Made by a program: the position numbers and the translations under genes. From NCBI RefSeq assembly GCF_011761355.1, contig NZ_JAASRW010000008.1, positions 243,504 through 307,503 of the forward strand: a stretch of 64,000 bases of DNA, in the 5' to 3' direction. The notes under the pieces were generated by a model. That model searched no databases. It worked only from the letters and a program-made list of their open reading frames with translations, and was not told where the DNA came from. This DNA is from Paenibacillus lupini. Lineage in GTDB: Bacteria; Bacillota; Bacilli; Paenibacillales; Paenibacillaceae. The stretch's first letter is position 1, and each line of letters begins with the position of its first letter. Below, piece by piece: positions 42,932-51,478 of the stretch.

Positions 42932-43939
42932 TTAACGGAGATTAGGTGCCGAATTTTCGCCTGGTGCTTTGTTTGGCGCTGGATTCGCTGATTTAGGTGC
43001 AGCGTTTGGCGCCTGGTTGTTCGGCGCAATGTTGTTGCCACCGCCTCCATTGCCGCCTGTACCGCCGCCGCCAATACCTTTGCCGCCTTTACCGTTTTCT
43101 TGCATTTGGCTGCCACCGCCGCCAAAGCCTTTACCGCCTTTACCGCCTTCTTGCATTTGGCCGCCACCGCCGCCGCCAAAGCCTTTACCGCCTTTACCGC
43201 CTTCTTGCATTTGGCCGCCACCGCCGCCGCCGAAGCCTTTGCCGCCGCCAGCTCCGCCGCCGCCGAATCCGCCGCCACCAGCTCCGCCGCCTGCGCCGCC
43301 ACCAGCACCGCCGCCTGCACCGCCACCAACACCGCCGCCTGCACCGCCACCAGCTCCGCCGCCTGCACCGCCACCAGCTCCGCCGCCTGCGCCACCACCA
43401 GCTCCGCCGCCTGCGCCACCACCAGCACCGCCGCCTGCGCCGCCACCAGCTCCGCCGCCTGCGCCGCCACCAGCTCCGCCGCCTGCGCCGCCACCAGCTC
43501 CGCCGCCTGCGCCACCACCTGCGCCACCGCCAGCTCCGCCGCCTTTGCCTACGCCAAGCCCTTTCACTTTACCTGTGCCTTTGGCGCTTACTTTCTTGCC
43601 ATATTTAGCAGTGCTGTAAGAGTAAGTAATGGACTGGAATGTTTTCGCATCTACTGACCCTGTCGCTTTAAGGCCATGCGTTTTTTGATAATGCTTGACC
43701 CCTCTTACCGTTGTCGCATCATAATAGCCGTTTATTTTGCCGGAATAGCTGCCTACTGATTTCAGCATCCCTTGAATAACATAGATATCCGGCCCTTTGG
43801 CTCCTTTGCCGACAGCTAGACTTGTGCCAGCCCCGCTAAACATTAATGCCGCAGACAATACGACCGCGCCAATGATTTTGCCTGCTTTACTAGGCTTCCC
43901 AGTGCTCTCACGGGAAGACAACAACCAGTCCCATTTCAT
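42932..43939 (-). CDS. Secreted peptidoglycan-binding protein with long Gly-Gly-Gly-Ala repeat
   Basis: The product is 335 residues. Its order is: a signal or membrane segment at about 21-42 (IIGAVVLSAALMFSGAGTSLA), one PG_binding_1 domain (about 48-107, IYVIQGMLKSVGSYSGKINGYYD), then about 22 tandem GGGA tetrapeptides with one GGGV, three copies of a longer unit containing FGGGGGGQMQEGGKG, and an asparagine/proline/alanine-rich tail. The tail should be an unstructured glycine-rich polymer on the cell wall or spore surface. GGAAGGTG precedes this ATG; reading is open 14 codons upstream. The gene is single and has its own terminator. Repeat number is likely to vary among strains. Confidence 0.78.
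   Translation of the reverse strand: MKWDWLLSSRESTGKPSKAGKIIGAVVLSAALMFSGAGTSLAVGKGAKGPDIYVIQGMLKSVGSYSGKINGYYDATTVRGVKHYQKTHGLKATGSVDAKTFQSITYSYSTAKYGKKVSAKGTGKVKGLGVGKGGGAGGGAGGGAGGGAGGGAGGGAGGGAGGGAGGGAGGGAGGGAGGGAGGGAGGGAGGGAGGGAGGGAGGGVGGGAGGGAGGGAGGGAGGGGFGGGGAGGGKGFGGGGGGQMQEGGKGGKGFGGGGGGQMQEGGKGGKGFGGGGSQMQENGKGGKGIGGGGTGGNGGGGNNIAPNNQAPNAAPKSANPAPNKAPGENSAPNLR
43273..43543. repeat. 12-bp minisatellite coding for GGGA units
   Basis: About 22 near-identical 12-base units code for Gly-Gly-Gly-Ala. Third-base differences alternate in a way that suggests 24-base or longer units were duplicated. The regularity leaves several other frames open, which are not genes. Confidence 0.8.
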
Positions 43940-44149
43940 TTCCAAAGACACCTTCCTGTTCGTGTTGAATTGTTTTTCCACGCCTTACTATTCCCCATTT
44001 TCGAATTTCATACGGCACTATATTCGATTAAAAAATTAAAGAGTTTATCGTGAAAATTAAACATGTTGCTCCCTTCCCGATTCATCGCCCAAACCCTTGT
44101 TATATAATAGTCCCACTCTAATAACATCTATTAAACCGGGGGTCTTAGC

Positions 44150-46996
44150 ATGTTGAACGAAAAGGCTATCGCATTTCGTTATCTCGAAGGCCATTTCCCG
44201 CTTGCCTATAAGGGCGTGGCGGCAGATATTTACGTTTCTCAAGACGACTATGAAGGAGTAGTTCGGGCAGCGAAGGATCTGCAGCAGGATATTAATAAGG
44301 TCGCACAAACCAAGCCGCAGCTGATTCACCAAGCAGAAGTGCTGACGAACAACTCCGTTATCATCGGTACAATCGGCAAAAGTGGACTGGTCGACAAGCT
44401 GATTGAGGGTGGCAAGCTGGATGCTTCCGAGCTTAGCGGCAAATGGGAGTCTTTTGTTCTGCAAACGGTTACGAACCCTCTCCCAGGCATTGCTGAAGCG
44501 CTCGTTATCGCTGGCAGCGACAAACGTGGCACCATCTACGGCATCTATGAGATATCCGAGCAAATTGGCGTTTCACCGTGGCATTACTGGGCGGATGTCC
44601 CTGTTCGCAACCATTCGGAGCTCATGTTCCGCAATGGGATCTACAAGCAAGGTGAGCCATCCGTTAGGTATCGCGGCATTTTTTTAAATGATGAAGGCCC
44701 TTCGCTTATGGCATGGGTACGAGAGAACTTTGGCGACTTTAAACATAACTTCTATGAGCATGTGTTCGAGCTCTTGCTGCGTCTGAAAGCAAACTATTTA
44801 TGGCCGGCCATGTGGGATAATACCTTTTATGAGGATGATGAACTGAACCCTGCTGTAGCCGATATGTACGGCATTGTGATCAGCACCTCGCATCACGAGC
44901 CGATGCAGCGTCCGCATGGTGACTGGAAGAAACACAAAGAGGGGCCTTGGGATTACTCCATCAATGAAGAAGTGCTGTACAAGTTCTGGGAAGAAGGTAT
45001 TCGCAGAAGCGCCAGCTACGAGAATATTATTTCACTTGGTATGCGTGGAGATGGCGATGAAGCCATGGGCGGCCAATTAACCTTCCAGGAGAAAATCGAG
45101 CTGCTCCAGCGGATCGTACAAGATCAACGTCATATTATTAGCGAACAGACAAAACGAGAAGCCTCCGATGTCCCGCAGTTGTGGGCTCTCTATAAAGAAG
45201 TGCAGGACTATTACGAGAATGGCATGCGTGTGCCGGATGATATCACGCTCTTGTGGTCAGATGATAACCATGGCAATCTGCGGCGGGTGCCAACCGCTGA
45301 GGAACGCGTCCGCTCCGGCGGTGCAGGTATCTATTATCACCTCGACTATGTCGGCGGTCCTCGTTCCTACAAATGGGTTAATTCCGTGCCGCTTCAGAAA
45401 ATTTGGGAACAAATGCACAAGGCTTATGAATATGGCGCAGACCTCATTTGGGTCGTTAATGTCGGCGACCTGAAGCCGGTGGAATGCCAGCTGGAGTTTT
45501 TCCTGCGGCTTGGGTGGAATATCAATGATTTCAATAAAGATAATATCGAAGAGTTCAGCGTAAGGTGGGCGGAGCAGCAATTTGGTACTGCCTACGCGAA
45601 AGAGACAGCACTCATTATTAACCGTTATTCCAAGTGGAACGGCAGGCTAAAGCCAGAGCTCTTGAATGCCGTACCACTGTTTAGTTCCGTTCATTACAAA
45701 GAGGCGGATAACGTCCTGGCTGAAGTACATGAGACAGTTGCACTGGCGGAGCGCATCTACGAAGAGCTGGATGAGTCGCTTAAGGATTCCTTCTTCCAAT
45801 TGGCCCTCTATCCAGCGAAAGCTTCCGCTCAGGTGCTGGAAATGTATATCCGCGTGGAGAGAAGTAAGTTGTATGCAGCGCAAGGCCGGGCTTCAGCTAA
45901 TACAGAGGCGCGTCTTGTCAAACAGCTGTTTGAGGCTGATGCCAAGCTGACTTACACCTATAACCATGAGCTGGCAGGCGGCAAATGGAACCATATGATG
46001 GATCAGCTTCACATCGGCTACACCTATTGGCAGCAGCCAGAGGAGCATATCCTGCCTGAGACAGGAACGATTACCCTCACCAAAGAAAACTCCGGCATGG
46101 GCGTGGCTATTGAAGGCTCGGAGCTGGCTTGGCCGCGGGATCCGCAGCTGCCTCCTCTATTGTTCAGCAATTATATGCGGGAAACCCGTTATATCGATTT
46201 GTTCAACCGTGGCTCCGAGGCGTTCACCTTCTCCGCCACAGCGGACGAGCCTTGGATTATGCTAAGCATGACAGAAGGCAGCGTGAACGCTCAAGAGCGG
46301 CTATGGATCGATATCGACTGGCCAAAGGTACCTGAGTCCGATAAAATTTGCGGTACGATTACTCTGATCGATATGCTGAACAGAAAAGCCTTCACTGTCA
46401 TGATCTGCGCATGTAAACCGGCAGCTCCTTCCCGTGAAGCTTTAACTGGTTTTATCGAAACGGATGGCTATATCTCGATTGAAGCGGAGCACTACAGCGC
46501 AAATAAGGAAACAGCCGAGGCAAGCTGGCACGTTATCCCGAATTACGGACGGACCTTGTCATCGATGGGTGTCTTCCCTGTAACGGCATCGTCCACACCG
46601 GAGCCTACAATCGATAATTCGCCTTGTCTCGAGTATGAAGTATATCTGGTAACACCGGGTGAGCTGAAAGTAGCTGCCTTGATCGCTCCAACAATCGACT
46701 TTATTCCAGGTCAGGGCTTACGCCTTGGTGTATCCTTTGATGACGGTCCAGTTCAAGTCGTTAGTGCTATCGGGTTAACCAAAGACGGCAGCTACTCGGA
46801 ACAGGATTGGGAACAGAGTGTGATTCTCAATATCCGTACAGCAGAATCGAAGCATATCGTGCCTGAAGCTGGTTATCATACGCTCAAAATATGGATGGTC
46901 GATCCGATCGTCGTCCTGCAAAAAATCATCATCGACACCGGTGGTGTAAAGCCAAGCTACTTGGGACCTCCGGAAAGCTACCGGGGAAATAAATAA
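44150..46996 (+). CDS. GH115 family alpha-glucuronidase
   Basis: A 948-residue enzyme without a signal peptide, so it is probably intracellular. GH115 enzymes remove (4-O-methyl-)glucuronic acid from xylan or its fragments; some act on other glycans. Family segments are RYRGIFLNDEGPSLMAW, LKANYLWPAMWDN, ISTSHHEPMQR, GMRGDGDEAM and WSDDNHGNLRRVPT. A C-terminal beta-rich domain follows (about 750-948). It is transcribed alone with a shared bidirectional terminator; no xylanase or importer is adjacent. GGGGG precedes the ATG. Confidence 0.92.
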   Translation: MLNEKAIAFRYLEGHFPLAYKGVAADIYVSQDDYEGVVRAAKDLQQDINKVAQTKPQLIHQAEVLTNNSVIIGTIGKSGLVDKLIEGGKLDASELSGKWESFVLQTVTNPLPGIAEALVIAGSDKRGTIYGIYEISEQIGVSPWHYWADVPVRNHSELMFRNGIYKQGEPSVRYRGIFLNDEGPSLMAWVRENFGDFKHNFYEHVFELLLRLKANYLWPAMWDNTFYEDDELNPAVADMYGIVISTSHHEPMQRPHGDWKKHKEGPWDYSINEEVLYKFWEEGIRRSASYENIISLGMRGDGDEAMGGQLTFQEKIELLQRIVQDQRHIISEQTKREASDVPQLWALYKEVQDYYENGMRVPDDITLLWSDDNHGNLRRVPTAEERVRSGGAGIYYHLDYVGGPRSYKWVNSVPLQKIWEQMHKAYEYGADLIWVVNVGDLKPVECQLEFFLRLGWNINDFNKDNIEEFSVRWAEQQFGTAYAKETALIINRYSKWNGRLKPELLNAVPLFSSVHYKEADNVLAEVHETVALAERIYEELDESLKDSFFQLALYPAKASAQVLEMYIRVERSKLYAAQGRASANTEARLVKQLFEADAKLTYTYNHELAGGKWNHMMDQLHIGYTYWQQPEEHILPETGTITLTKENSGMGVAIEGSELAWPRDPQLPPLLFSNYMRETRYIDLFNRGSEAFTFSATADEPWIMLSMTEGSVNAQERLWIDIDWPKVPESDKICGTITLIDMLNRKAFTVMICACKPAAPSREALTGFIETDGYISIEAEHYSANKETAEASWHVIPNYGRTLSSMGVFPVTASSTPEPTIDNSPCLEYEVYLVTPGELKVAALIAPTIDFIPGQGLRLGVSFDDGPVQVVSAIGLTKDGSYSEQDWEQSVILNIRTAESKHIVPEAGYHTLKIWMVDPIVVLQKIIIDTGGVKPSYLGPPESYRGNK

Positions 46997-47010
46997 ACAA
47001 GCGAAGACGA

Positions 47011-47038
47011 AAAAACCTCTCCAGCTGGAGAGGTTTTT
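47011..47038. terminator. Bidirectional terminator
   Basis: AAAAACCTCTCC and its complement flank AGCT, followed by five or more T on both strands. It lies between convergent GH115 and acetyltransferase genes. Confidence 0.88.
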
Positions 47039-47057
47039 CTGACTTTATCGATCTCTA

Positions 47058-47879
47058 TTACGAGACAAACTTCACATCCGCCACTTTACCGCATTCCACA
47101 AAACCAATGCTTTTGTAAACCTTATTGGAATCAGGGTTAGTCAGATCGGCATACAGCATAGGCACTCGATTCTCCTGTACGATTAAGTCACAGCATGCCG
47201 CTACTGTCGCACTGGCATAACCCCGCTTACGCAATTCAAGAGGCGTATACACATAGTTAATGCGTGCATGACGCGGAGAGCGATGGGCGATCTGCGCCAT
47301 CGACACAGGGATCCCCTCTATAATCCATAAATATAAATTACCCGAAGCAATTGCGTTGTTCGCTGCAGGTATTTGGCTGGCTGGATGAACCTTTATTCCG
47401 TATGCGCTTTCAGCAAAGCCTGCCATAAATTCAGCTACAAGTGGTACATCCGAAGTCACTGCCTGTCGCAGACTTCCCTCAACATCTGCCGGATACATCA
47501 CAACCGGACAATAATAAGCTTCCATCCCCATCTTGTTCTCCGGACGCACTCGATAACGGGAGGCGTACAGCTCAGCGAACAGCTTGGCATGCCTTGGTTC
47601 AGCCGTAATACCGCGCAGCGTATGGCTCGCGAGCTGTCTTATCAGATCTTGAAGCATAGGGCGCCTTATTTCTTCGGCCAACGAATCATCGACCCATAAC
47701 CAAGCATTATGGCCTGGAGAACCTGCGAATATGGCGGAACCATCCATATGTCTGAAGCACACCGATTGGCTCATCTCACAAATCCGGTGCAGCAGGTTCA
47801 TTTTTACTTCATTTGCAATAAAAGACGGAGTCTTAAGCATATGTAGAGCTAATTCTTCAGGCCTCAGCCTCTCCCACAT
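47058..47879 (-). CDS. GNAT family N-acetyltransferase
   Basis: A 273-residue protein. The C-terminal half has the acetyl-CoA site (YTPLELRKRGYASATVAACC) and ends with the usual ADLTNPDSNKVYKSIGF. The N-terminal 130 residues resemble a degenerate second GNAT domain, as in two-domain family members. The substrate is unknown. GGGGGG lies seven bases before this ATG; reading is open seven codons further. Confidence 0.82.
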   Translation of the reverse strand: MWERLRPEELALHMLKTPSFIANEVKMNLLHRICEMSQSVCFRHMDGSAIFAGSPGHNAWLWVDDSLAEEIRRPMLQDLIRQLASHTLRGITAEPRHAKLFAELYASRYRVRPENKMGMEAYYCPVVMYPADVEGSLRQAVTSDVPLVAEFMAGFAESAYGIKVHPASQIPAANNAIASGNLYLWIIEGIPVSMAQIAHRSPRHARINYVYTPLELRKRGYASATVAACCDLIVQENRVPMLYADLTNPDSNKVYKSIGFVECGKVADVKFVS

Positions 47880-47965
47880 CTCGATTCCCCCCTTTGGCAA
47901 CAGTATGAGACACTTCTGAAATTTTCACCAGTCTATATTCAACTGAAATATCTGTCAAGCAAATT

Positions 47966-47989
47966 AAAAACCCTGCTCAAGGAGCAGGG
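47966..47989 (-). terminator. Terminator of the DUF3231 gene
   Basis: CCCTGCTC and GAGCAGGG arms with a three-base loop are followed on the minus strand by five T. Confidence 0.8.
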
Positions 47990-48000
47990 CTCAAACGAAT

Positions 48001-48519
48001 TTATGCTTTTACAGGCTCCGGACGTTTCAATTGAAGCGGTGGAGGAATAAGCCACCCTTTTTCTTTAACCATTTCTAATATACGTACACCTAAGGCTGCT
48101 TTAGTAAGATGATATTTCCCAAATAGTGCACCAACATCTTCTCTTATGGATTGGCCCATCGCTTGGCTGCAAGCCACCAGTCCTGCTGACGCATCAGCTG
48201 CTATTGCAGCCGCAATTTCATTATCAGCAAATCTTGCTCCAACAGGGATATCTTCAAGTTTGACCGGAGGTCTCTCTGGCATAACAGGTGCTGGAGTAAT
48301 ACCGTTATCTGTGAGCAGCGTATCAAGTTCTTTTATTTCCAGCTTTGCTTGATCAATAAGGGCATCCAGAACCTTTTTAAGATCTTTGTCACCAGCATGG
48401 TTCAAATAAGCCTGATAGCAGGAAACAGCACCTTTAGCGACTGTAGAGGCTTGCCATACTGCATAAACCTCGCCGTAGTGCATCGGTTCATCTTTCGGAT
48501 TACCACTTAAAATCCCCAT
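48001..48519 (-). CDS. DUF3231 family protein
   Basis: A 172-residue helical, ferritin-like-fold protein. It starts MGILSGNPKDEPMHYGEV, the strongly conserved beginning of DUF3231 proteins, followed by the usual LNHAGDKDLKKVLDALIDQ, PVGARFADNEIAAAI and MGQSIREDVGALFGKYH segments. Members are common in spore-formers and related to coat proteins such as CotF, but their role is unknown. AGAGG precedes the ATG. Confidence 0.85.
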   Translation of the reverse strand: MGILSGNPKDEPMHYGEVYAVWQASTVAKGAVSCYQAYLNHAGDKDLKKVLDALIDQAKLEIKELDTLLTDNGITPAPVMPERPPVKLEDIPVGARFADNEIAAAIAADASAGLVACSQAMGQSIREDVGALFGKYHLTKAALGVRILEMVKEKGWLIPPPLQLKRPEPVKA

Positions 48520-48611
48520 TATAAATACCTCTTTTCATTCTTTATTAGATGCAACGGATTTAATATGCTCAGACGCATTCGAAACATTCCATTTCAGTGG
48601 TTCCAATAAAT

Positions 48612-48636
48612 AACCCCCTGTCAGAAACAGGGGGTT
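48612..48636 (-). terminator. Terminator of the WGxxGxxG protein gene
   Basis: AACCCCCTGT and ACAGGGGGTT arms pair perfectly around CAGAA; the minus strand continues with a T-rich stretch. Confidence 0.75.
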
Positions 48637-48652
48637 TCATTACAGCAGAATA

Positions 48653-49039
48653 TTAGGTGCGTTCACGGTCACGGCTTCTTAAGCCAAATAACCCAGCCAA
48701 GCCGAGTAGTCCCAGCCAGCCCCAATCCATATCGTTGTCATTATCGTTAGCCAATGTACGGTAGTTATTAGCATTTACACCTGTACCTGTGCCGTTTGTA
48801 CCGTAGCTGTTCATTTGGTTTGATGTTGCATTGTACCCGTTTGTACGGTTTGTTGTTGTGCTGCTGTTCGTTCCATAGTTGCCATAGCTGTTTGTACCAA
48901 AGGTGTTGCTATTCGTGTTCGTGCGGCCGTTGTCCATGGCTGCTTCTTCCTTACTGGAATGTTCTGCAGCAAAAGCAGGAACCGATGCAGCGGACAACAT
49001 GAGGGTTGCAGCAACAAGCATTGCGTAAGCCTTTTTCAT
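48653..49039 (-). CDS. Secreted low-complexity protein with WGxxGxxG C-terminal signal
   Basis: The product is 128 residues. A signal peptide with AFAAE cleavage is followed by an asparagine/threonine/glycine/serine-rich middle part (for example TNTNSNTFGTNSYGNYG), an aspartate patch (NDNDNDMDWG), and the C-terminal motif WGWLGLLGLAGLFGLRSRDRERT. This hydrophobic motif plus a basic tail resembles the WGxxGxxG-CTERM sorting signal described for several bacteria including Paenibacillus. The processing enzyme is not known to me. GGGGAG lies ten bases before the ATG. Confidence 0.75.
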   Translation of the reverse strand: MKKAYAMLVAATLMLSAASVPAFAAEHSSKEEAAMDNGRTNTNSNTFGTNSYGNYGTNSSTTTNRTNGYNATSNQMNSYGTNGTGTGVNANNYRTLANDNDNDMDWGWLGLLGLAGLFGLRSRDRERT

Positions 49040-49212
49040 TAGTCAGTAACTCCCCTTTAAGGTTATTGTGTACGACCTTAGCTTTGCTTTTTGGGGGATC
49101 AATCTATACTGCCAACTTTAAGCATGATTAAAGTTCCTCTATAGAGATGCTGTCCCATACCAATCTGTCCCTTTGGAATATATTATCTCAGACGTAAGGG
49201 AGGGTGGACGAG

Positions 49213-49920
49213 ATGACAAAATCAATTGTTGTGGAAATCGAGTTTAACAACCGTTCGAACAGAGGCGGTGTATATCGGGTAGGGCTGACCCCTCATTGGA
49301 TCAAATACAGAATGTCGATTTTTATGAAATATACCCTTCAAAGCCTGCTGAAACAAAGCAATCAAAATTTTCATGCGTACATTTTTTATACCGAAAGGAC
49401 AGAAGCATTGATCCGAGCTGAATTAGCAAAGTATCCGAAGCTTCCTGGTCATATCCGGTTTGTAGCAGAAAAAAAATATGAAGATAAGCTGCGCAAAACC
49501 GTTGGCAGCGATGAGTTTCTCTATCTCGTCCGCCTGGATTGCGATGATACGTACCACTACACCTTAATTGACCAGCTTCACCAATATAAACCCAAACAAG
49601 GTACTCGGGCGCTCATTAACCAGGCTGGGTATATTTACGACAGCGTAAAGCATCGGATCGCTACAGTTAGTAAGTCTTCCCCGCCGTTCTATACGTGGAT
49701 TTATAAATCAGAGCGTTATTTTAGCGGGTTTCGTTACAAAACAGTGGATGGACACAGCGGAGTCATCAAACAGAAACATGAAATTCTAACAACTGGCGGT
49801 AAACGCAATTACATGGTCGTCGTGCATAGCAAGAACACACTGAACCAGCGGCTCCTGAAGCGCCATACTTTTATCTCCAACCGTGCCAAGGTTAATGCCA
49901 TCCTAAGCCAGTATATTTAA
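49213..49920 (+). CDS. Putative glycosyltransferase (rhamnosyltransferase-like family)
   Basis: A 235-residue soluble protein. The motif FLYLVRLDCDDTYHYTLIDQL is typical of GT-A-like glycosyltransferases with a DxD site and resembles the PF11316 rhamnosyltransferase-like family. The start (FNNRSNRGGVYRVGLTPHWIKYRMSIF) and the later GHSGVIKQKH also fit. Substrate and target are unknown. GGGAGGG precedes this ATG by about nine bases; the GTG three codons earlier overlaps it. It is not in a recognisable glycan cluster. Confidence 0.6.
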   Translation: MTKSIVVEIEFNNRSNRGGVYRVGLTPHWIKYRMSIFMKYTLQSLLKQSNQNFHAYIFYTERTEALIRAELAKYPKLPGHIRFVAEKKYEDKLRKTVGSDEFLYLVRLDCDDTYHYTLIDQLHQYKPKQGTRALINQAGYIYDSVKHRIATVSKSSPPFYTWIYKSERYFSGFRYKTVDGHSGVIKQKHEILTTGGKRNYMVVVHSKNTLNQRLLKRHTFISNRAKVNAILSQYI

Positions 49921-50000
49921 TTCTTCGCCTTCATAATTGCAGGGCTTACCGGGGAAAATAAAAGCCAGCAATAAAATTATAGTTGAGGCGGTGTAATAAA

Positions 50001-50282
50001 ATGGGAAGACGGAATAGACGGCTTCTAGTACCCGAGGCTGGTGCGGCTATGCAGACATTAAAAGCGAATGTTATGCGGCAAGAAGGTTACACTGTGGATG
50101 AGAACAGACCCGATGATGTGAAATACGAGGTGGCCGGCGAGCTGGGTATTCGGATGAATCGCGGCGACAACGGGCAGATGAAGACGGAGGATGCCGGGCA
50201 TGTAGGCGGCAGGATCGGCGGACCTATGATACGCGAAATGATCCGGATGGCACAGGAGAAGCTTGCAAAGCGGCAGCCTTAA
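50001..50282 (+). CDS. Alpha/beta-type small acid-soluble spore protein
   Basis: A 93-residue DNA-binding spore protein that protects spore DNA and is degraded at germination by GPR. Family features are LLVPEAGAAMQTLKANV, the GPR site region KYEVAGELGI and the DNA-binding part GHVGGRIGGPMIREMIRMAQ. It is longer than the usual 60-70 residues, with about 15 extra residues between the first helix and the KYEVA segment. The reading frame's stop lies in the loop of its own terminator. GAGGCGGTG precedes the ATG. Confidence 0.88.
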   Translation: MGRRNRRLLVPEAGAAMQTLKANVMRQEGYTVDENRPDDVKYEVAGELGIRMNRGDNGQMKTEDAGHVGGRIGGPMIREMIRMAQEKLAKRQP

Positions 50283-50296
50283 GCTGCCGCTTTGTT
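50267..50296 (+). terminator. Terminator overlapping the SASP stop codon
   Basis: AAAGCGGCAGC and GCTGCCGCTTT arms with a five-base loop that contains the TAA stop, followed by TTTGTTCTGTTCT. Confidence 0.75.
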
Positions 50297-50319
50297 CTGT
50301 TCTGGTTGGAGGCTCCGTT

Positions 50320-50742
50320 TTAAGGCAATGCTCTGAGCGCTTTCGCCTCTCGCATATTCGCTACCCCTTCTTGACAGAGACCATACAGCTCCCAGGGACA
50401 GTCATAGCACAGCCGATGGATGTCACTTGGCTCGATTGCTTCAGCCACGAGGCTGCAAAGCTCTTCCCAGCGAAGACGGCTTCCGATCGTAAGTCCAAGC
50501 ACACCTAATATCTCGCTGTCTTTGCGGTACACGCTTGGATTCTGACAGTGGGACGGCTGATCCGTCGGGAACGCAGCACAGATCACATCCGGACCTTCGA
50601 TGATCTCAATCATCGTTTGCGGCTGCTGGCGCAGCGTCTCGTATACAGTTGTCATATTGGTACAGAAGCTATCTGAATAACCTTTGCCCCGATAACCAAG
50701 CAGACAAAACAAATGATGTCCTCTTAATGATATGCTCTGCAT
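50320..50742 (-). CDS. DUF1284 family cysteine-rich protein
   Basis: A 140-residue protein with the family start SLRGHHLFCLLGYRGKGYS and several cysteines (CAAFP, HCQN, LCSL, LCYDCPWELYGLCQEG), suggestive of a metal or iron-sulfur site. The function is unknown. AAGGAG lies eight bases before the ATG. Confidence 0.82.
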   Translation of the reverse strand: MQSISLRGHHLFCLLGYRGKGYSDSFCTNMTTVYETLRQQPQTMIEIIEGPDVICAAFPTDQPSHCQNPSVYRKDSEILGVLGLTIGSRLRWEELCSLVAEAIEPSDIHRLCYDCPWELYGLCQEGVANMREAKALRALP

Positions 50743-50807
50743 TCGATTGCTCCTTCCTATGTATATGTTAACCTGATTTTATCACATAGGTTAACATATG
50801 AGGAGTC

Positions 50808-51134
50808 CTATAATTCCGGTGCAACATCCGGCTCATAGCGGAAACGAGCAAGATCAATTCGACCGCTTCGCCCCACCTCTACCCCTTCAGCCTCCAGTAG
50901 ATGCTGCTGAATCATACGAGATTCATCCTCTTGTATCGCAATCTCTCCTTTTGCATTAACGACCCGATGCCAAGGCAACTGATGGATGCTGCTTAATGAA
51001 TGTAAAATCCGAACGACCTGCCTCGCCCCTCTGCTGCTGCCAGCGAGAGCTGCGATTTGACCGTAAGTCATTACTTTGCCTTCCGGGATTTGTTTAATCG
51101 TCTCGATAACTCTCATCGTATATGGCTGTAACAT
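50808..51134 (-). CDS. Alkyltransferase-like DNA repair protein (ATL)
   Basis: A 108-residue relative of O6-methylguanine methyltransferase. The methyl-accepting cysteine of the PCHR motif is replaced by tryptophan (LPWHRVVNAKG), which defines ATL proteins. These bind O6-alkylguanine and hand the lesion to nucleotide excision repair. The DNA-binding TYGQIAALAGSSRGARQV segment is intact. Reading is open 21 codons upstream, but this start gives the usual ATL length. Confidence 0.87.
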   Translation of the reverse strand: MLQPYTMRVIETIKQIPEGKVMTYGQIAALAGSSRGARQVVRILHSLSSIHQLPWHRVVNAKGEIAIQEDESRMIQQHLLEAEGVEVGRSGRIDLARFRYEPDVAPEL

Positions 51135-51222
51135 GTGTTTCGCCCCATCCTCTCTGTTCACTTGCTTTCCCTTTTTACTTGTCCATTTATCATACAATGA
51201 AAAATGATAAGTTACCTCTTAA

Positions 51223-51276
51223 CTGTTCTGTCGATAGCGGTTGCTCGTTTGGTGACATTCGCTATCGGCAGAACAG
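51223..51276. repeat. 17-bp-arm inverted repeat between ATL and GH42 genes
   Basis: CTGTTCTGTCGATAGCG and CGCTATCGGCAGAACAG flank a 20-base loop with one mismatch. It lies directly next to the repeat cluster that follows. No T run follows on either strand. Confidence 0.65.
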
Positions 51277-51418
51277 CTTAACGATGCACCGTATCGTTAT
51301 GACCTGCTAACCCTCTCTTTTCCGGACCCTAAACGATGTGCGACATCGTTAAGATTAACGAAAACCCCTCCTATGGTGCTTTTTTGGACTTTTTTAAAAC
51401 GCAACGGTATCGTTAAGG
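51277..51418. repeat. Three-copy intergenic repeat cluster
   Basis: Copies are centred near 51289, 51341 and 51407. Each has AACG(AT) and ATCGTTA half sites, for example TTAACGATGCACCGTATCGT and AACGATGTGCGACATCGTT. Copy one shares TAACGA, CGTATCG and TAT positions with the cluster at 17879-18065. No gene is seen between 51198 and 51478. Confidence 0.65.
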
Positions 51419-51431
51419 GGCAGCGCATAAA

Positions 51432-51473
51432 ATAAAACACCCGACAGCAGGTTGAAACCCGCTGTCGGGTGTT
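51432..51473 (-). terminator. Terminator of the glycan-utilisation operon
   Basis: AACACCCGACAGC pairs perfectly with GCTGTCGGGTGTT around a 12-base loop and is followed on the minus strand by TTATTTTATG. It lies just after the second GH42 stop codon. Confidence 0.85.
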
Positions 51474-51478
51474 ATTTA

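Noticed and set aside
42969..43657. Several long plus-strand frames rich in proline, arginine or alanine, and a second minus-strand Ala/Gln/Val repeat frame (42835-43527)
   Set aside because: All are by-products of the 12-base repeat, which leaves several frames open. Only the GGGA frame has a signal peptide, a recognisable domain and a ribosome site.
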